Translations under genes and position numbers: made by a program
Shown here: positions 43,001 through 50,548 of the stretch, piece after piece
How the letters are laid out: each line of letters opens with the position of its first letter
Numbering within the stretch: position 1 is the first letter of the stretch
The notes under the pieces: model-generated
Told to the model about the DNA's origin: nothing
Database searches by the model: none
What the model saw: the letters and a program-made list of their open reading frames with translations, nothing else
Origin: Pseudomaricurvus alkylphenolicus
GTDB taxonomy: Bacteria > Pseudomonadota > Gammaproteobacteria > Pseudomonadales > Cellvibrionaceae
Direction of reading: 5' to 3'
Length of the DNA stretch: 64,000 nt
Assembly (NCBI RefSeq): GCF_011683955.1
Contig: NZ_JAAQPI010000019.1
Coordinates: 1-64,000 of the forward strand

Positions 43001-43869
43001 TTTTTGAAGAACCCCGCTTCAGTCCCGGCGGCGACCGCTACTTGCTGATCGAATTCGGTGATGAGATGAATCTGGAGCTGAACTTTCTCGGCCAGGCTCT
43101 GGCGGCTGCTATAGAAGAGCAGCAACCGGCGGGTATCATCGAAACCGCGCCCTGTTTTGCATCCACGCTGGTTCACTACGAACCCGAGATTCTGGGGTAC
43201 GCCGATGCCGTTGCCTTACTCAGTGAATTGCTGGCGTCGTTGGGACCCAGCGCAGATATAGAACTCAATAGCCGCCTGTTTTATATCCCGGCGGTATACC
43301 TCGACCCCTGGACCCGCGAATGTGTACAGGACTATACCGCCAAGATCAACGCCGACAAACAGCCGGACCCCGACTATGTGGCGGAGCTAAACGGCCTGAA
43401 CGACGCCGCGCATCTTGCCCGTGTGCACTCGGGCACTGAGTATTGGGTGGCTTCACTCGGTTTTTGGCCCGGGTTGCCGTTTATGATGCCGCTCGATCCG
43501 CGCTGCAAGTTAACTGCCCCCAAATATAACCCTCCCCGAACCTGGACTCCCAAAGGCGCTATTGGCATGGGTGGTGCGTCTACGGCTATTTACCCCGAAC
43601 AACTGCCGGGCGGCTACCAGATCTTTGCGCGTACACCGGTCCCCATTTGGGATGCGGATAAACGCTTCCCCGTGTTCGAAAACAGCATCTGTCTGTTCCA
43701 ACCGGGCGACAGGGTCAAATTTGTTCCCTGTAGCGTGGATGAATTTGAACACTATGAAGCCCAGGTAGCGGCTGGTACCTACGTATACAATTTGGTGGAG
43801 TACCAGAAATTCTCAGTCAAACATTATCAGGCCTGGGTACAGAGCCTCGACTTCGATCAAACTTTTTAG
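42997..43869 (+). CDS. pxpB: KipI/allophanate-hydrolase-subunit-1-like protein (PxpB-like)
   Basis: This 290-residue AHS1/KipI-domain protein is about 70 residues longer than E. coli PxpB. The conserved part includes HSGTEYWVASLGFWPGLPFMM (the GF-x-PG-x-PF motif), the TWTPKGAIGMGGASTAIYPEQLPGGYQ loop region, and RTPVPIWD. In urea carboxylase this domain pairs with an AHS2/KipA domain to form the carboxyltransferase, and in 5-oxoprolinase PxpB pairs with PxpC. Presence of biotin carboxylase and BCCP genes beside it favours the carboxyltransferase role. ATGA overlap upstream, and an AGGAGG box for pxpC follows its stop. Confidence 0.85.
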   Translation: MIFEEPRFSPGGDRYLLIEFGDEMNLELNFLGQALAAAIEEQQPAGIIETAPCFASTLVHYEPEILGYADAVALLSELLASLGPSADIELNSRLFYIPAVYLDPWTRECVQDYTAKINADKQPDPDYVAELNGLNDAAHLARVHSGTEYWVASLGFWPGLPFMMPLDPRCKLTAPKYNPPRTWTPKGAIGMGGASTAIYPEQLPGGYQIFARTPVPIWDADKRFPVFENSICLFQPGDRVKFVPCSVDEFEHYEAQVAAGTYVYNLVEYQKFSVKHYQAWVQSLDFDQTF

Positions 43870-43878
43870 GAGGCGGCC

Positions 43879-44868
43879 ATGATTCAAGTAATAAAACCCG
43901 GCCTGGAAACCACCGTACAGGATTACCCCGGTCGTATTGGGTTTCGCAACCAGGGCTTTCCGCCATCCGGTCCCATGGACAGTTGGTCTTTTCGTTTGGC
44001 TAATCTGTTGGTAGGCAACGAATCCGGCGCGGCGGCATTGGAATGCCAGTATATGGGGCCAACGTTACAGTTTGAGCAGGATACCTTAATTGCAATTACA
44101 GGCGCTGATATGCAGGCCAAGCTTGATGGTGAGCCAGTGCCCCTGTGGCAAAGCGTATTGGTACTCGCAGGCCAGACCCTGGAGATGAAGTTTTCCTGCG
44201 AAGGCATACGTGCCTACGTGGCCCTTGCCGGAGGCATAGATTCGGTACCCTGGTTGGGTTCTCAAGCGACCTTTCACAAAGCCGGTATCGGCGGTGTGGA
44301 CGGCCACGCATTAAAAGAAGGCCAAGCCCTCTCGCTCAAAACAACAGACATTGACGCGGCCACCGCCGGCAGAACGGTAGCCGAACACGCCCGCCCGCAA
44401 CTGGGTGATGGCAAACACTGGAGCATCCATGTCGTGCTGGGGCCAAATGACGAATGGTTGGATGAGCAGGGTATCGATACCTTTCTCAGCGCCGACTGGA
44501 AACTTTCCAGCAAAAGCGACCGCACCGGTTTTCGCCTGGAAGGACCTGAACTGAGTTTCTCAGAAAAAGCCTATAACAAGGGGCCGGAACACGGCTCGGA
44601 ACCTTCTAATATCATCGACCAGGGCTATCCCGTTGGCGGCATCAACCTGGCGGGGCAAACCCCCATTATTCTGGTTAACGATGGCCCCAGTATGGGCGGC
44701 TTTATAAATCCGTTTACGGTGCCGACCTCGGAGTTCTGGAAGCTGGGTCAGGCCAAGCCCGGTGCCGTACTCAAATTTGTGGCAGTCACCGTAGACCAGG
44801 CTCAACAAATGGCCAGGGCCATATCCAATACCTGCAGCCTCGACAATATTAAAACCATGGGAGTGTGA
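43879..44868 (+). CDS. pxpC: KipA/biotin-dependent carboxyltransferase-like protein (PxpC-like)
   Basis: The 329-residue AHS2/KipA-domain protein has the usual opening IQVIKPGLETTVQDYPGR, GFPPSGPMDSWSFRLANLLVGN, EC-x-YMGPTL and the ending VNDGPSMGGF. Its start has a perfect AGGAGG site. AHS2 domains hold the substrate-binding carboxyltransferase site of urea carboxylase, and the PxpC family overlaps in sequence. With PxpB, the biotin carboxylase and the BCCP it completes all domains of a urea-carboxylase-like enzyme on separate polypeptides. It is followed three nucleotides later by the BCCP gene. Confidence 0.87.
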   Translation: MIQVIKPGLETTVQDYPGRIGFRNQGFPPSGPMDSWSFRLANLLVGNESGAAALECQYMGPTLQFEQDTLIAITGADMQAKLDGEPVPLWQSVLVLAGQTLEMKFSCEGIRAYVALAGGIDSVPWLGSQATFHKAGIGGVDGHALKEGQALSLKTTDIDAATAGRTVAEHARPQLGDGKHWSIHVVLGPNDEWLDEQGIDTFLSADWKLSSKSDRTGFRLEGPELSFSEKAYNKGPEHGSEPSNIIDQGYPVGGINLAGQTPIILVNDGPSMGGFINPFTVPTSEFWKLGQAKPGAVLKFVAVTVDQAQQMARAISNTCSLDNIKTMGV

Positions 44869-44871
44869 TTG

Positions 44872-45096
44872 ATGAGTACTGATGTAGAACTGCAAACCTC
44901 AGGTAATATCTGGAAGGTTATGGTACAGCCTGACCAGGCCGTTGCTGCCGGTGAGACTCTGTTTATTATGGAAGTCATGAAGATGGAAATTCCTCACGAG
45001 GCACCCTGTGCCGGTAAGGTGACGGCGGTGAATATTAACGAGGGGGATGAAGGTCTGGATGCGGGAATGGTGGCGGTGCGGTTGGAACCGTTGTAA
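44872..45096 (+). CDS. Biotin carboxyl carrier protein (short)
   Basis: The 74-residue protein is a bare biotinyl domain. The biotinylation motif is EVMKMEI with the acceptor Lys at residue 37, and the hammerhead repeats fit the fold (LFIMEVMKMEIPHEAPCAGK). There is no N-terminal extension such as that of AccB, so it is specific to the neighbouring carboxylase. ATG 44872 follows the pxpC stop by three nucleotides. It is the last gene of the operon, and a bidirectional terminator lies 24 nt downstream. Confidence 0.9.
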   Translation: MSTDVELQTSGNIWKVMVQPDQAVAAGETLFIMEVMKMEIPHEAPCAGKVTAVNINEGDEGLDAGMVAVRLEPL

Positions 45097-45119
45097 AGCT
45101 GCTGATATGTAGCGCACAG

Positions 45120-45157
45120 AAAAGGGGCGGTTTGCCTGATGGTGGCCGCTCCTTTTC
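45120..45157. terminator. Bidirectional intrinsic terminator
   Basis: AAAAGGGGCGG (45120-45130) pairs with CCGCTCCTTTT (45146-45156) with one G-T wobble. T-rich on one strand and A-rich on the other, it can end both the + strand carboxylase operon and the - strand PilZ operon, which converge here. Confidence 0.85.
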
Positions 45158-45173
45158 TATGCTTGGGAATACT

Positions 45174-46256
45174 CTATCCGTTAACCACTTTCATATCGTC
45201 TTGGTACATATAAGCATCAAGCCCATGCTGGCAGAGCAGATAGGTGGCCAGCTCACTGCGGCTGCCGCCATTGGCACATACAAAATACCGCGAGGAAGCA
45301 TCCAGACCCGCGAGGTGTTTGCGCAAAGATCCCACAGGTAAATTCACGCTGTCTTTCATATGGCCGCGCCTGAACTCCGCCGGCAGCCGAACATCGATCC
45401 AAAGCGAATGCCGGTCATTTCGCATTGCGCTGATTTCTCTGTCGCCGATGGTCTTCACCAGAGACTGCCGGAATACCTCATTAAAACTGCATCTGTCCAA
45501 ACACCCAAGCACGCCATCGTCCAACATCCTAACGTCGAAGCTACCAGGTGTGCCCGCTATCAGGGATTCGTCGCCAAAGTAGTTCCCGGGGCGCAGTTCA
45601 ATAGGTTGCTCCAACGGGCCTGCGGGGCTGTTACTCATCTCAACGCGGCCGCTTTTAATCAGGAAAAACGAATCGCTTGGTGTATTTTCTTTAGCGACAA
45701 TTTCTCCGGCGCAATATGTCTGGTCCTTCATCATCCGAAAGACTTTTTGCAGCGCGGTCGGTGGCAGTTTGGCAACAAGAGGGGTATTGAGGAACACTTC
45801 GCTCCAATCTTGCTCGTGGTGGTGTTCGACAGCAGCCCCTGCGAACGCCTGGTTGGCATTGATGGCGCGGGGAGGGAGTGAGGCTGTGTCCAGGGAGGAT
45901 TTCAATAACTCATCCACATAGCTCTTGCTGAGGACTAACAACCGGCAATTCGTTTTGGCTCGAATACTGCCACCTTTCTCCTCTATTAATTCCTCCAGAG
46001 GATTGCGGCACCAATCCTCGCTGGTTGAGTGGTACAGATGAGTGCGCTCCATCATGCTGACTCGATACTCAATCTCACCTTCCAGCAGGTAGTGATAGAG
46101 TTGCGTCGGACCTTGCAGCTTTCTGATCAGCGTCTCGTTGGTGTTGAAATCAAGCGTCATCGCTTTTTCAGCCAGTTGCTCCCGGCCTGCTTCGGAAAGA
46201 GAGGCCAACGGCTTGAGTTGGCGAAAAGCGGTGATCAAGGCGTCTCGACAGATCAT
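45174..46256 (-). CDS. Double cNMP-binding-domain protein with C-terminal rhodanese
   Basis: The 360-residue protein has two cyclic-nucleotide-binding-like domains (about residues 10-140 and 165-265) and a rhodanese domain (about 270-360). The second cNMP domain has CAGEIVAKENTPSDSFFLIKSGRVEM and PGNYFGDESLIAG. The rhodanese active site is YFVCANGGSRSELA with the catalytic Cys. There is no DNA-binding domain. ATG 46256 is chosen because the frame upstream runs into the PilZ gene. It is the last gene of the riboswitch operon, 55 nt after PilZ. It may be a signalling adaptor that couples a nucleotide or redox signal to persulfide transfer; the role is not known. Confidence 0.78.
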   Translation of the reverse strand: MICRDALITAFRQLKPLASLSEAGREQLAEKAMTLDFNTNETLIRKLQGPTQLYHYLLEGEIEYRVSMMERTHLYHSTSEDWCRNPLEELIEEKGGSIRAKTNCRLLVLSKSYVDELLKSSLDTASLPPRAINANQAFAGAAVEHHHEQDWSEVFLNTPLVAKLPPTALQKVFRMMKDQTYCAGEIVAKENTPSDSFFLIKSGRVEMSNSPAGPLEQPIELRPGNYFGDESLIAGTPGSFDVRMLDDGVLGCLDRCSFNEVFRQSLVKTIGDREISAMRNDRHSLWIDVRLPAEFRRGHMKDSVNLPVGSLRKHLAGLDASSRYFVCANGGSRSELATYLLCQHGLDAYMYQDDMKVVNG

Positions 46257-46311
46257 GGGCTCGATACCTACAAAGTTTGGCGGCTCCGTTGCACGAGATT
46301 TTTTAAAACGA

Positions 46312-46746
46312 TTAAGCACTGGATGCCATTTCTCTTTGAACCAGGTATTCTGCAAGCGCTGCATCGCCCTCAAGGAACTGCACAAACTGAGCCCCTAGCC
46401 CATAAGCATCCACCCCAAGTCGGCGTACATACACAGAACTACAGCTGATCTTTATCTCTTCGCAGTGAAGGTTATCGTCTGGAAGAATAAAATAGACAGT
46501 AAATTCCACGGGCAGGTGCCGGTCAGGTCGACGAAATTTGGGCAGCAATGTCTCGATAAAATGCCGGTCGCCGCTGAGCCCAATGCCTGAGCGCGACACA
46601 TCGGTGACCAGTGCTGTTAATACCTCGCCCTCTTCAGTGGCCACCTCTGCTTTACAGTGAAGCGACACTCGTACGTGCCGCCTGAGGTCATCTAGCGTAA
46701 TGACTTCATTCAGGGCTGTTGTCTTCAGTTGCGGATTACACATCAT
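46312..46746 (-). CDS. PilZ-domain c-di-GMP receptor
   Basis: This 144-residue protein is a single PilZ domain. The c-di-GMP binding motifs are intact: RRHVR (residues 22-26, R-x(3)-R) and DVSRSG (residues 49-54, D-x-S-x(2)-G). The start at ATG 46746 follows the sequence GGCGAGATA. It is in the operon headed by a c-di-GMP-I riboswitch, so both its synthesis and its activity should respond to c-di-GMP. Its target is unknown. There is a 43-nt gap to the upstream membrane protein and 55 nt to the cNMP/rhodanese gene. Confidence 0.88.
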   Translation of the reverse strand: MMCNPQLKTTALNEVITLDDLRRHVRVSLHCKAEVATEEGEVLTALVTDVSRSGIGLSGDRHFIETLLPKFRRPDRHLPVEFTVYFILPDDNLHCEEIKISCSSVYVRRLGVDAYGLGAQFVQFLEGDAALAEYLVQREMASSA

Positions 46747-46789
46747 TATCTCGCCCGGCCTCCTCTATCGATTCTTTCTATCGCGCTGT

Positions 46790-47287
46790 TCAATGTCTTC
46801 GGCCCGAATCATAGGATGATGGCCCAAAGGAATCGATAATGTCTCCAAAGCTGAATCCGGACAGTAATGGCTTCTGTTTCGAATCGTAGGCGTTAAAGTA
46901 TTTAATGGCGTAATCGCTCGGATCGATATAACAATACACGTAAGCATCTTCAAAGTTCTGCAAAGTGCCGACATCAGCCTTGAGAACCACAAGATAGGTT
47001 TGCCGGTCTGCCTCAAAACGAGTGGAATGCCAGTCGGGCAGAATCCTGACCAGCGACGCCCCCAGCTGATCCGTCGCCTCCTCACGACACACATTGGTGG
47101 CATCGTAGGTATCAAACGGGATCTGGTTGTAGTCCCGTCCATTATTGGCTTGGCCGTTAATCTCGGCCGCTTCGGCGCGGCTGTTGACAACATAAACGGT
47201 CAACAAGCAGCTGGTGATGATCGCGACCACACCCATAGCGCTGTAGATAAGCGGCGGGCACTTGGACTGATTCAGTAAAGACGCCAT
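46790..47287 (-). CDS. Membrane-anchored protein, first gene of the riboswitch operon
   Basis: This 165-residue protein has an N-terminal hydrophobic segment (about residues 13-35, LIYSAMGVVAIITSCLLTVYVV) followed by a periplasmic part with one Cys pair (NVCREEA and VYCYIDP) and a Gly/Ser-rich C-terminus. I do not recognise the family. It may be anchored or a pilin-like subunit, but no type IV pilin cleavage motif is clear. As the first gene after the riboswitch (its start is about 120 nt downstream of the aptamer) it is the direct target. Surface or matrix proteins are common targets of this riboswitch class. Confidence 0.6.
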   Translation of the reverse strand: MASLLNQSKCPPLIYSAMGVVAIITSCLLTVYVVNSRAEAAEINGQANNGRDYNQIPFDTYDATNVCREEATDQLGASLVRILPDWHSTRFEADRQTYLVVLKADVGTLQNFEDAYVYCYIDPSDYAIKYFNAYDSKQKPLLSGFSFGDIIDSFGPSSYDSGRRH

Positions 47288-47408
47288 GTTTAAGCCCTAT
47301 CTGCTATCACCTAACCGCCGGACGTACGGGCAGAAGATGAATAAAAACACCGTTGAGCTTAAGGAAGAATGGTGAGGTCGGGATGACCTCTCATCTGGCT
47401 TAGCACAA

Positions 47409-47496
47409 CTCCTTTCGGTAACCGTTCGACCCTCCACTCGGGGTAGGGCACTGGCTTTGCGTCCCCGTGTTACCACGGGTTTGCCCGTTCGAGGAG
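47409..47496 (-). ncRNA. Cyclic di-GMP-I (GEMM-I) riboswitch
   Basis: On the - strand the 88-nt aptamer has every conserved element of GEMM-I: closing stem CTCCT...AGGAG, the segment GGGCAAACC, a hairpin CCCGTG-GTAA-CACGGG with a GNRA loop, then GGGACGCAAAGCC, a second stem, and ACGGTTACCGA. The match to the Vibrio Vc2 aptamer pattern (GGGCAAACC / GGGACGCAAAGCC / GGTTACCGA) is close, from memory. It lies in the 5' leader of the membrane-protein/PilZ/cNMP-rhodanese operon. A hairpin GAGGTC-GACCTC and a T-rich stretch (GTTTTTATTC) follow before the first gene and could form the expression platform. Confidence 0.92.
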
Positions 47497-47525
47497 CAGG
47501 AGGGGCTACCTTCAGTCTCATTCAG

Positions 47526-47543
47526 TAACTACTGCAGTAGTTA
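47526..47543. promoter_or_regulatory. 18-bp perfect palindrome in the riboswitch leader
   Basis: TAACTACTGCAGTAGTTA is a perfect palindrome lying 30 nt before the aptamer and about 100 nt after the predicted transcription start. It could be an operator for a dimeric regulator or a hairpin in the RNA. Confidence 0.55.
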
Positions 47544-47648
47544 TTAGAAACCGTGATGCTGTGCCGCCAGCTCCATCAGCAATGACTTGCTGAATCGAAC
47601 TGTGAACCGCCTATGGCCAAACAGGCCGGACAGTCCACTGATGAAGCG

Positions 47649-47678
47649 ATTATCATCATTTCACAGCCTGTTTGTCAA
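47649..47678 (-). promoter_or_regulatory. Sigma70-like promoter of the riboswitch operon
   Basis: On the - strand TTGACA (47678-47673) is followed after 18 nt by GATAAT (47654-47649), a six-of-six and five-of-six match. The start would be near 47641, giving a leader of about 350 nt that contains the palindrome and the riboswitch. Confidence 0.65.
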
Positions 47679-47990
47679 CTCTGTCACATTCTGGACGGCC
47701 CATGCGTCCGGCGTCACATGCCAGATTCGACCAGATGAATATTCTGATTGAGAGGCAAATGCAGCGAAAATCTTCGAATTTGATTGGAAATTGGCGCTTG
47801 TCTTCCTAACTTGCTGGCTATGATTCTGACTCCGCCAACCGGAGCACAGAGTAAAAACCCTAATAACTATCTACCGAGTAGCAGCAAAAACTGTACTGCA
47901 GAACCCTTTATTGGCGCGAATACACAGGCGGTTAGTGCAATGGGGTCTACACTGGTGCGGCGACAAGCATAAGTAACAGGAGAGAGTCCC
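47679..47990. other. Gene-free stretch before the GST gene
   Basis: A short open frame at 47784-47972 is not protein-like. TATGAT near 47819 with a TTG-containing -35 about 17 nt upstream may be the promoter of the GST gene, and AGGAGAG precedes its ATG. Nothing else is apparent. Confidence 0.35.
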
Positions 47991-49022
47991 ATGCCCATCC
48001 CCAATCCCCTGCGCCTGATCGGCGCAGTTGGTTCACCCTACACCCGCAAGATGCTGGCGCTGTTGCGCTATCGCAGAATTCCCCACTCTATGATCTGGGG
48101 TGACCCCAATGCGGTATTGGATAAGCTCGGAATTGCCAAACCCAAGATTCCTTTTTTGCCGACCTTTATTTTCGACAATGAGGATGACGGGCGGGAGGCG
48201 GTTTGCGACTCCACGCCCATTATCAAGAGGCTGGAACAGGCGCAACCCCAACGCGCGGTAATCCCTGAAGACCCGGCCCTGGCCTTTATCAATTTCCTGC
48301 TGGAGGACTATGGCGATGAGTGGTGCACTAAGTTCATGTTTCACTACCGCTGGCATTTTGAGGCGGATGCGGACAACGCCGGTACGCTGTTGCCGCTGGC
48401 TCACGATGTCACTCTGGCCGAGGATCAACTGCAGCAAGCCAAGGCATTTTTTAGTGAGCGCCAAATCGGTCGCTTGGGATTCGTGGGTTCCAATGAAGTG
48501 ACGGCGCCGATAATCGATGCCAGTTATAGGCGTTTGCTCCAATTGCTGGAGGCCCATTTTAAGCAGCTGCCTTTTCTGCTGGGGAATAAACCCGGCTCCG
48601 GAGATTTTGCCATTTATGGGCAGTTGACCCAGCTGGTCGGGTTCGACCCGACACCACGGGCGATTGCTCATGAGTTGTCTCCGCGCACTGTAACCTGGGT
48701 AGGTTTGATGGAAGATCTCAGTGGTCTGGAAGAAAGCGACTGGCTGGTTCTGGAATCTCTGCCGGATACGCTAAAGGATATTCTTGCCGAGATAGGCCGT
48801 ACCTATGTGCCAGCGTTGTTGGCCAATGCCAAGGCGCTGCAAGCCGGCGAAAAACAATGGCAGACGCAGATTGATGGCGCCACCTGGACTCAGCAGAGTT
48901 TTCCGTATCAGGGCAAGTGCCTGGGTTGGATTCGAGAGGAATATCAGCAGCTCTCAGAGCAAGACAAAGAGCGGGTCAATTCCCTGTTGGCAGGTACGGG
49001 TTGCGAGGCATTGTTGGGTTAG
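47991..49022 (+). CDS. Glutathione S-transferase family protein
   Basis: The 343-residue protein has an N-terminal thioredoxin-like GST domain (residues about 7-90: LRLIGAVGSPYTRKMLALL, then FLPTFIF and CDSTPIIKRLEQ with the Asp-Ser/Thr glutathione contact) and an all-helical C-terminal domain of unusual length. The catalytic position has Ser/Tyr (SPYTRK) without Cys. GST-type enzymes conjugate or reduce electrophiles in the cytosol. It is in tandem with the DSBA-like gene, 54 nt downstream, which suggests a joint role in modifying a xenobiotic or lipid compound. Start ATG 47991 is behind AGGAGAG. Confidence 0.75.
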   Translation: MPIPNPLRLIGAVGSPYTRKMLALLRYRRIPHSMIWGDPNAVLDKLGIAKPKIPFLPTFIFDNEDDGREAVCDSTPIIKRLEQAQPQRAVIPEDPALAFINFLLEDYGDEWCTKFMFHYRWHFEADADNAGTLLPLAHDVTLAEDQLQQAKAFFSERQIGRLGFVGSNEVTAPIIDASYRRLLQLLEAHFKQLPFLLGNKPGSGDFAIYGQLTQLVGFDPTPRAIAHELSPRTVTWVGLMEDLSGLEESDWLVLESLPDTLKDILAEIGRTYVPALLANAKALQAGEKQWQTQIDGATWTQQSFPYQGKCLGWIREEYQQLSEQDKERVNSLLAGTGCEALLG

Positions 49023-49076
49023 CGTTGAGCTTAAGGTAACCTTGGGTCACTTGATAAGAGCAATAGAGCGCAGCAG

Positions 49077-50441
49077 ATGAGCGAACAGTTCAAGGATCAG
49101 GGTGGGGTCGCCTCCATGGCGCCAAGCCCTTTTAAACGTTGGCTGATGTCGAAGGTGATTACCCACCTGAATCGCCCTTCCCGACTGAGCGGTCAGCGAG
49201 CAAAAATCGAAAAGCACCGGCTGCGCAGCGGGCATCGCCATCGGGTGGAGTACTTTCATCAGGTGGATGATGGGTACAGTTATCTCGCGGCGCAGGTCTT
49301 GCCCGACCTTGCCAATCGTTACGATATCGAGCTGGTTTGTCATCTGGTGTCCGGCCCCAGGGGCAATAACGCTGTTGAGCCGGAGTTGCTGCTAAAGCTG
49401 TCCCGCTACGACGCTCATCTGGTTGCGCCCGAATATGGTTTGGAATTTCCGGAGCATTGCGCTGAGCTGGATGCCGAGCTGGTGCAGCTGGCAACACAGA
49501 TATTGGCCAACCTGAATTCCCGCGAATTTGTTAAGCAGGTTGTTGCCATCAGTCGTGCGCTTTGGAGCGATGACAAAGCCGAGCTGCTACGTCTGCAGGC
49601 GCAGCTGGACAGTTTGCCAGAGGGGCAGGCGCAAGCTGTGGTCGCCAGGGGTAATGCCCGCAGGGAGCAGTTAAAACATTACTCTGGTGCGATGTTTTAC
49701 TACGGCAAGGAATGGTACTGGGGCGTTGACCGGCTTTATCATCTGGAGGAAAGGTTGGCGCACTTGGGTGCAGACAAGCTCGCCGAGAAGCCCATGCTGG
49801 TGCCTCGACCCGCAGTGGAATCAGGCCCCTTAAAAGACAACGGCAGCTTGACCTTGGAGATATACCCCTCGCTGCGCAGCCCCTATACCGCCATCAGTTT
49901 TGATCGAACGGTGCAACTGGCGAATGACACGGGTGTTAATCTGGTGGTGCGGCCGGTATTGCCAATGGTGATGCGCGGCGTACCGGCGACCCGTGAAAAG
50001 GGGTTGTATATCTTCAGCGATACGGTCCGAGAGGCTCACTCAGCCAATGTGGCCTTTGACAAAATGTATGACCCTATTGGCGATCCCGTCCGGCGGGCTT
50101 ACTCGCTTTATCCCTGGGCCTGCGAGCGGGGCAAGGGCAATGAGCTGTTGAGTGCGTTTTTGCGCTGTGCCTTTGTTGAGGGCGTAAACACTAATAACGA
50201 TAAAGGGCTAAGGCGCGTGGTGGAAAACGCCGGATTGGACTGGAGTGAGGCCCGCAGCCGAATAGGGCAACCCGGATGGGAGCAGCAGCTGGAGGCCAAT
50301 CGCCTGGCTATGTACGAGGCGGGGTTGTGGGGCGTGCCCAGTTATCGGTTACTTGATAAGCAGGGGCAGGCAATACTGGCGCTTTGGGGGCAGGACCGGT
50401 TGTGGTTGGTGGCGCGGGAGATTCAACGGCGGTTGGCGTGA
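49077..50441 (+). CDS. Double DSBA/HCCA-isomerase-like thioredoxin-fold protein
   Basis: The 454-residue protein has two DSBA-type thioredoxin folds. The first (residues about 55-240) begins RVEYFHQVDDGYSYLAAQVLPDLANRY, and the second (about 255-440) begins LTLEIYPSLRSPYTAISFDRTVQLANDTG, the latter close to 2-hydroxychromene-2-carboxylate isomerase proteins that use glutathione. The Ser of the S-P-Y motif is the expected glutathione contact. No CxxC is present, so disulfide exchange is unlikely. The pairing with a GST gene suggests glutathione-dependent isomerisation or detoxification, by inference. There is no signal peptide. Confidence 0.72.
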   Translation: MSEQFKDQGGVASMAPSPFKRWLMSKVITHLNRPSRLSGQRAKIEKHRLRSGHRHRVEYFHQVDDGYSYLAAQVLPDLANRYDIELVCHLVSGPRGNNAVEPELLLKLSRYDAHLVAPEYGLEFPEHCAELDAELVQLATQILANLNSREFVKQVVAISRALWSDDKAELLRLQAQLDSLPEGQAQAVVARGNARREQLKHYSGAMFYYGKEWYWGVDRLYHLEERLAHLGADKLAEKPMLVPRPAVESGPLKDNGSLTLEIYPSLRSPYTAISFDRTVQLANDTGVNLVVRPVLPMVMRGVPATREKGLYIFSDTVREAHSANVAFDKMYDPIGDPVRRAYSLYPWACERGKGNELLSAFLRCAFVEGVNTNNDKGLRRVVENAGLDWSEARSRIGQPGWEQQLEANRLAMYEAGLWGVPSYRLLDKQGQAILALWGQDRLWLVAREIQRRLA

Positions 50442-50548
50442 GAAGGTCACTTGCGTCGATGCGACTCCCCGCGCATGGAAATCTGTAACCTCATCGTTTT
50501 ATACTGCAGATCCCAGGGATTGTCGCTCCAGACTATGGACCAGATACT

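Noticed and set aside
46765-47193. 142-codon - strand frame overlapping the membrane-protein gene
   Set aside because: The alternative frame 46790-47287 has a clean transmembrane segment, better start and fits operon spacing.
47297-47521. 74-codon - strand frame
   Set aside because: It coincides with the c-di-GMP riboswitch and its platform; the RNA explains the sequence.
47281-47530. Group II intron or reverse-transcriptase leader
   Set aside because: The conserved boxes match c-di-GMP-I aptamer and no reverse transcriptase follows.
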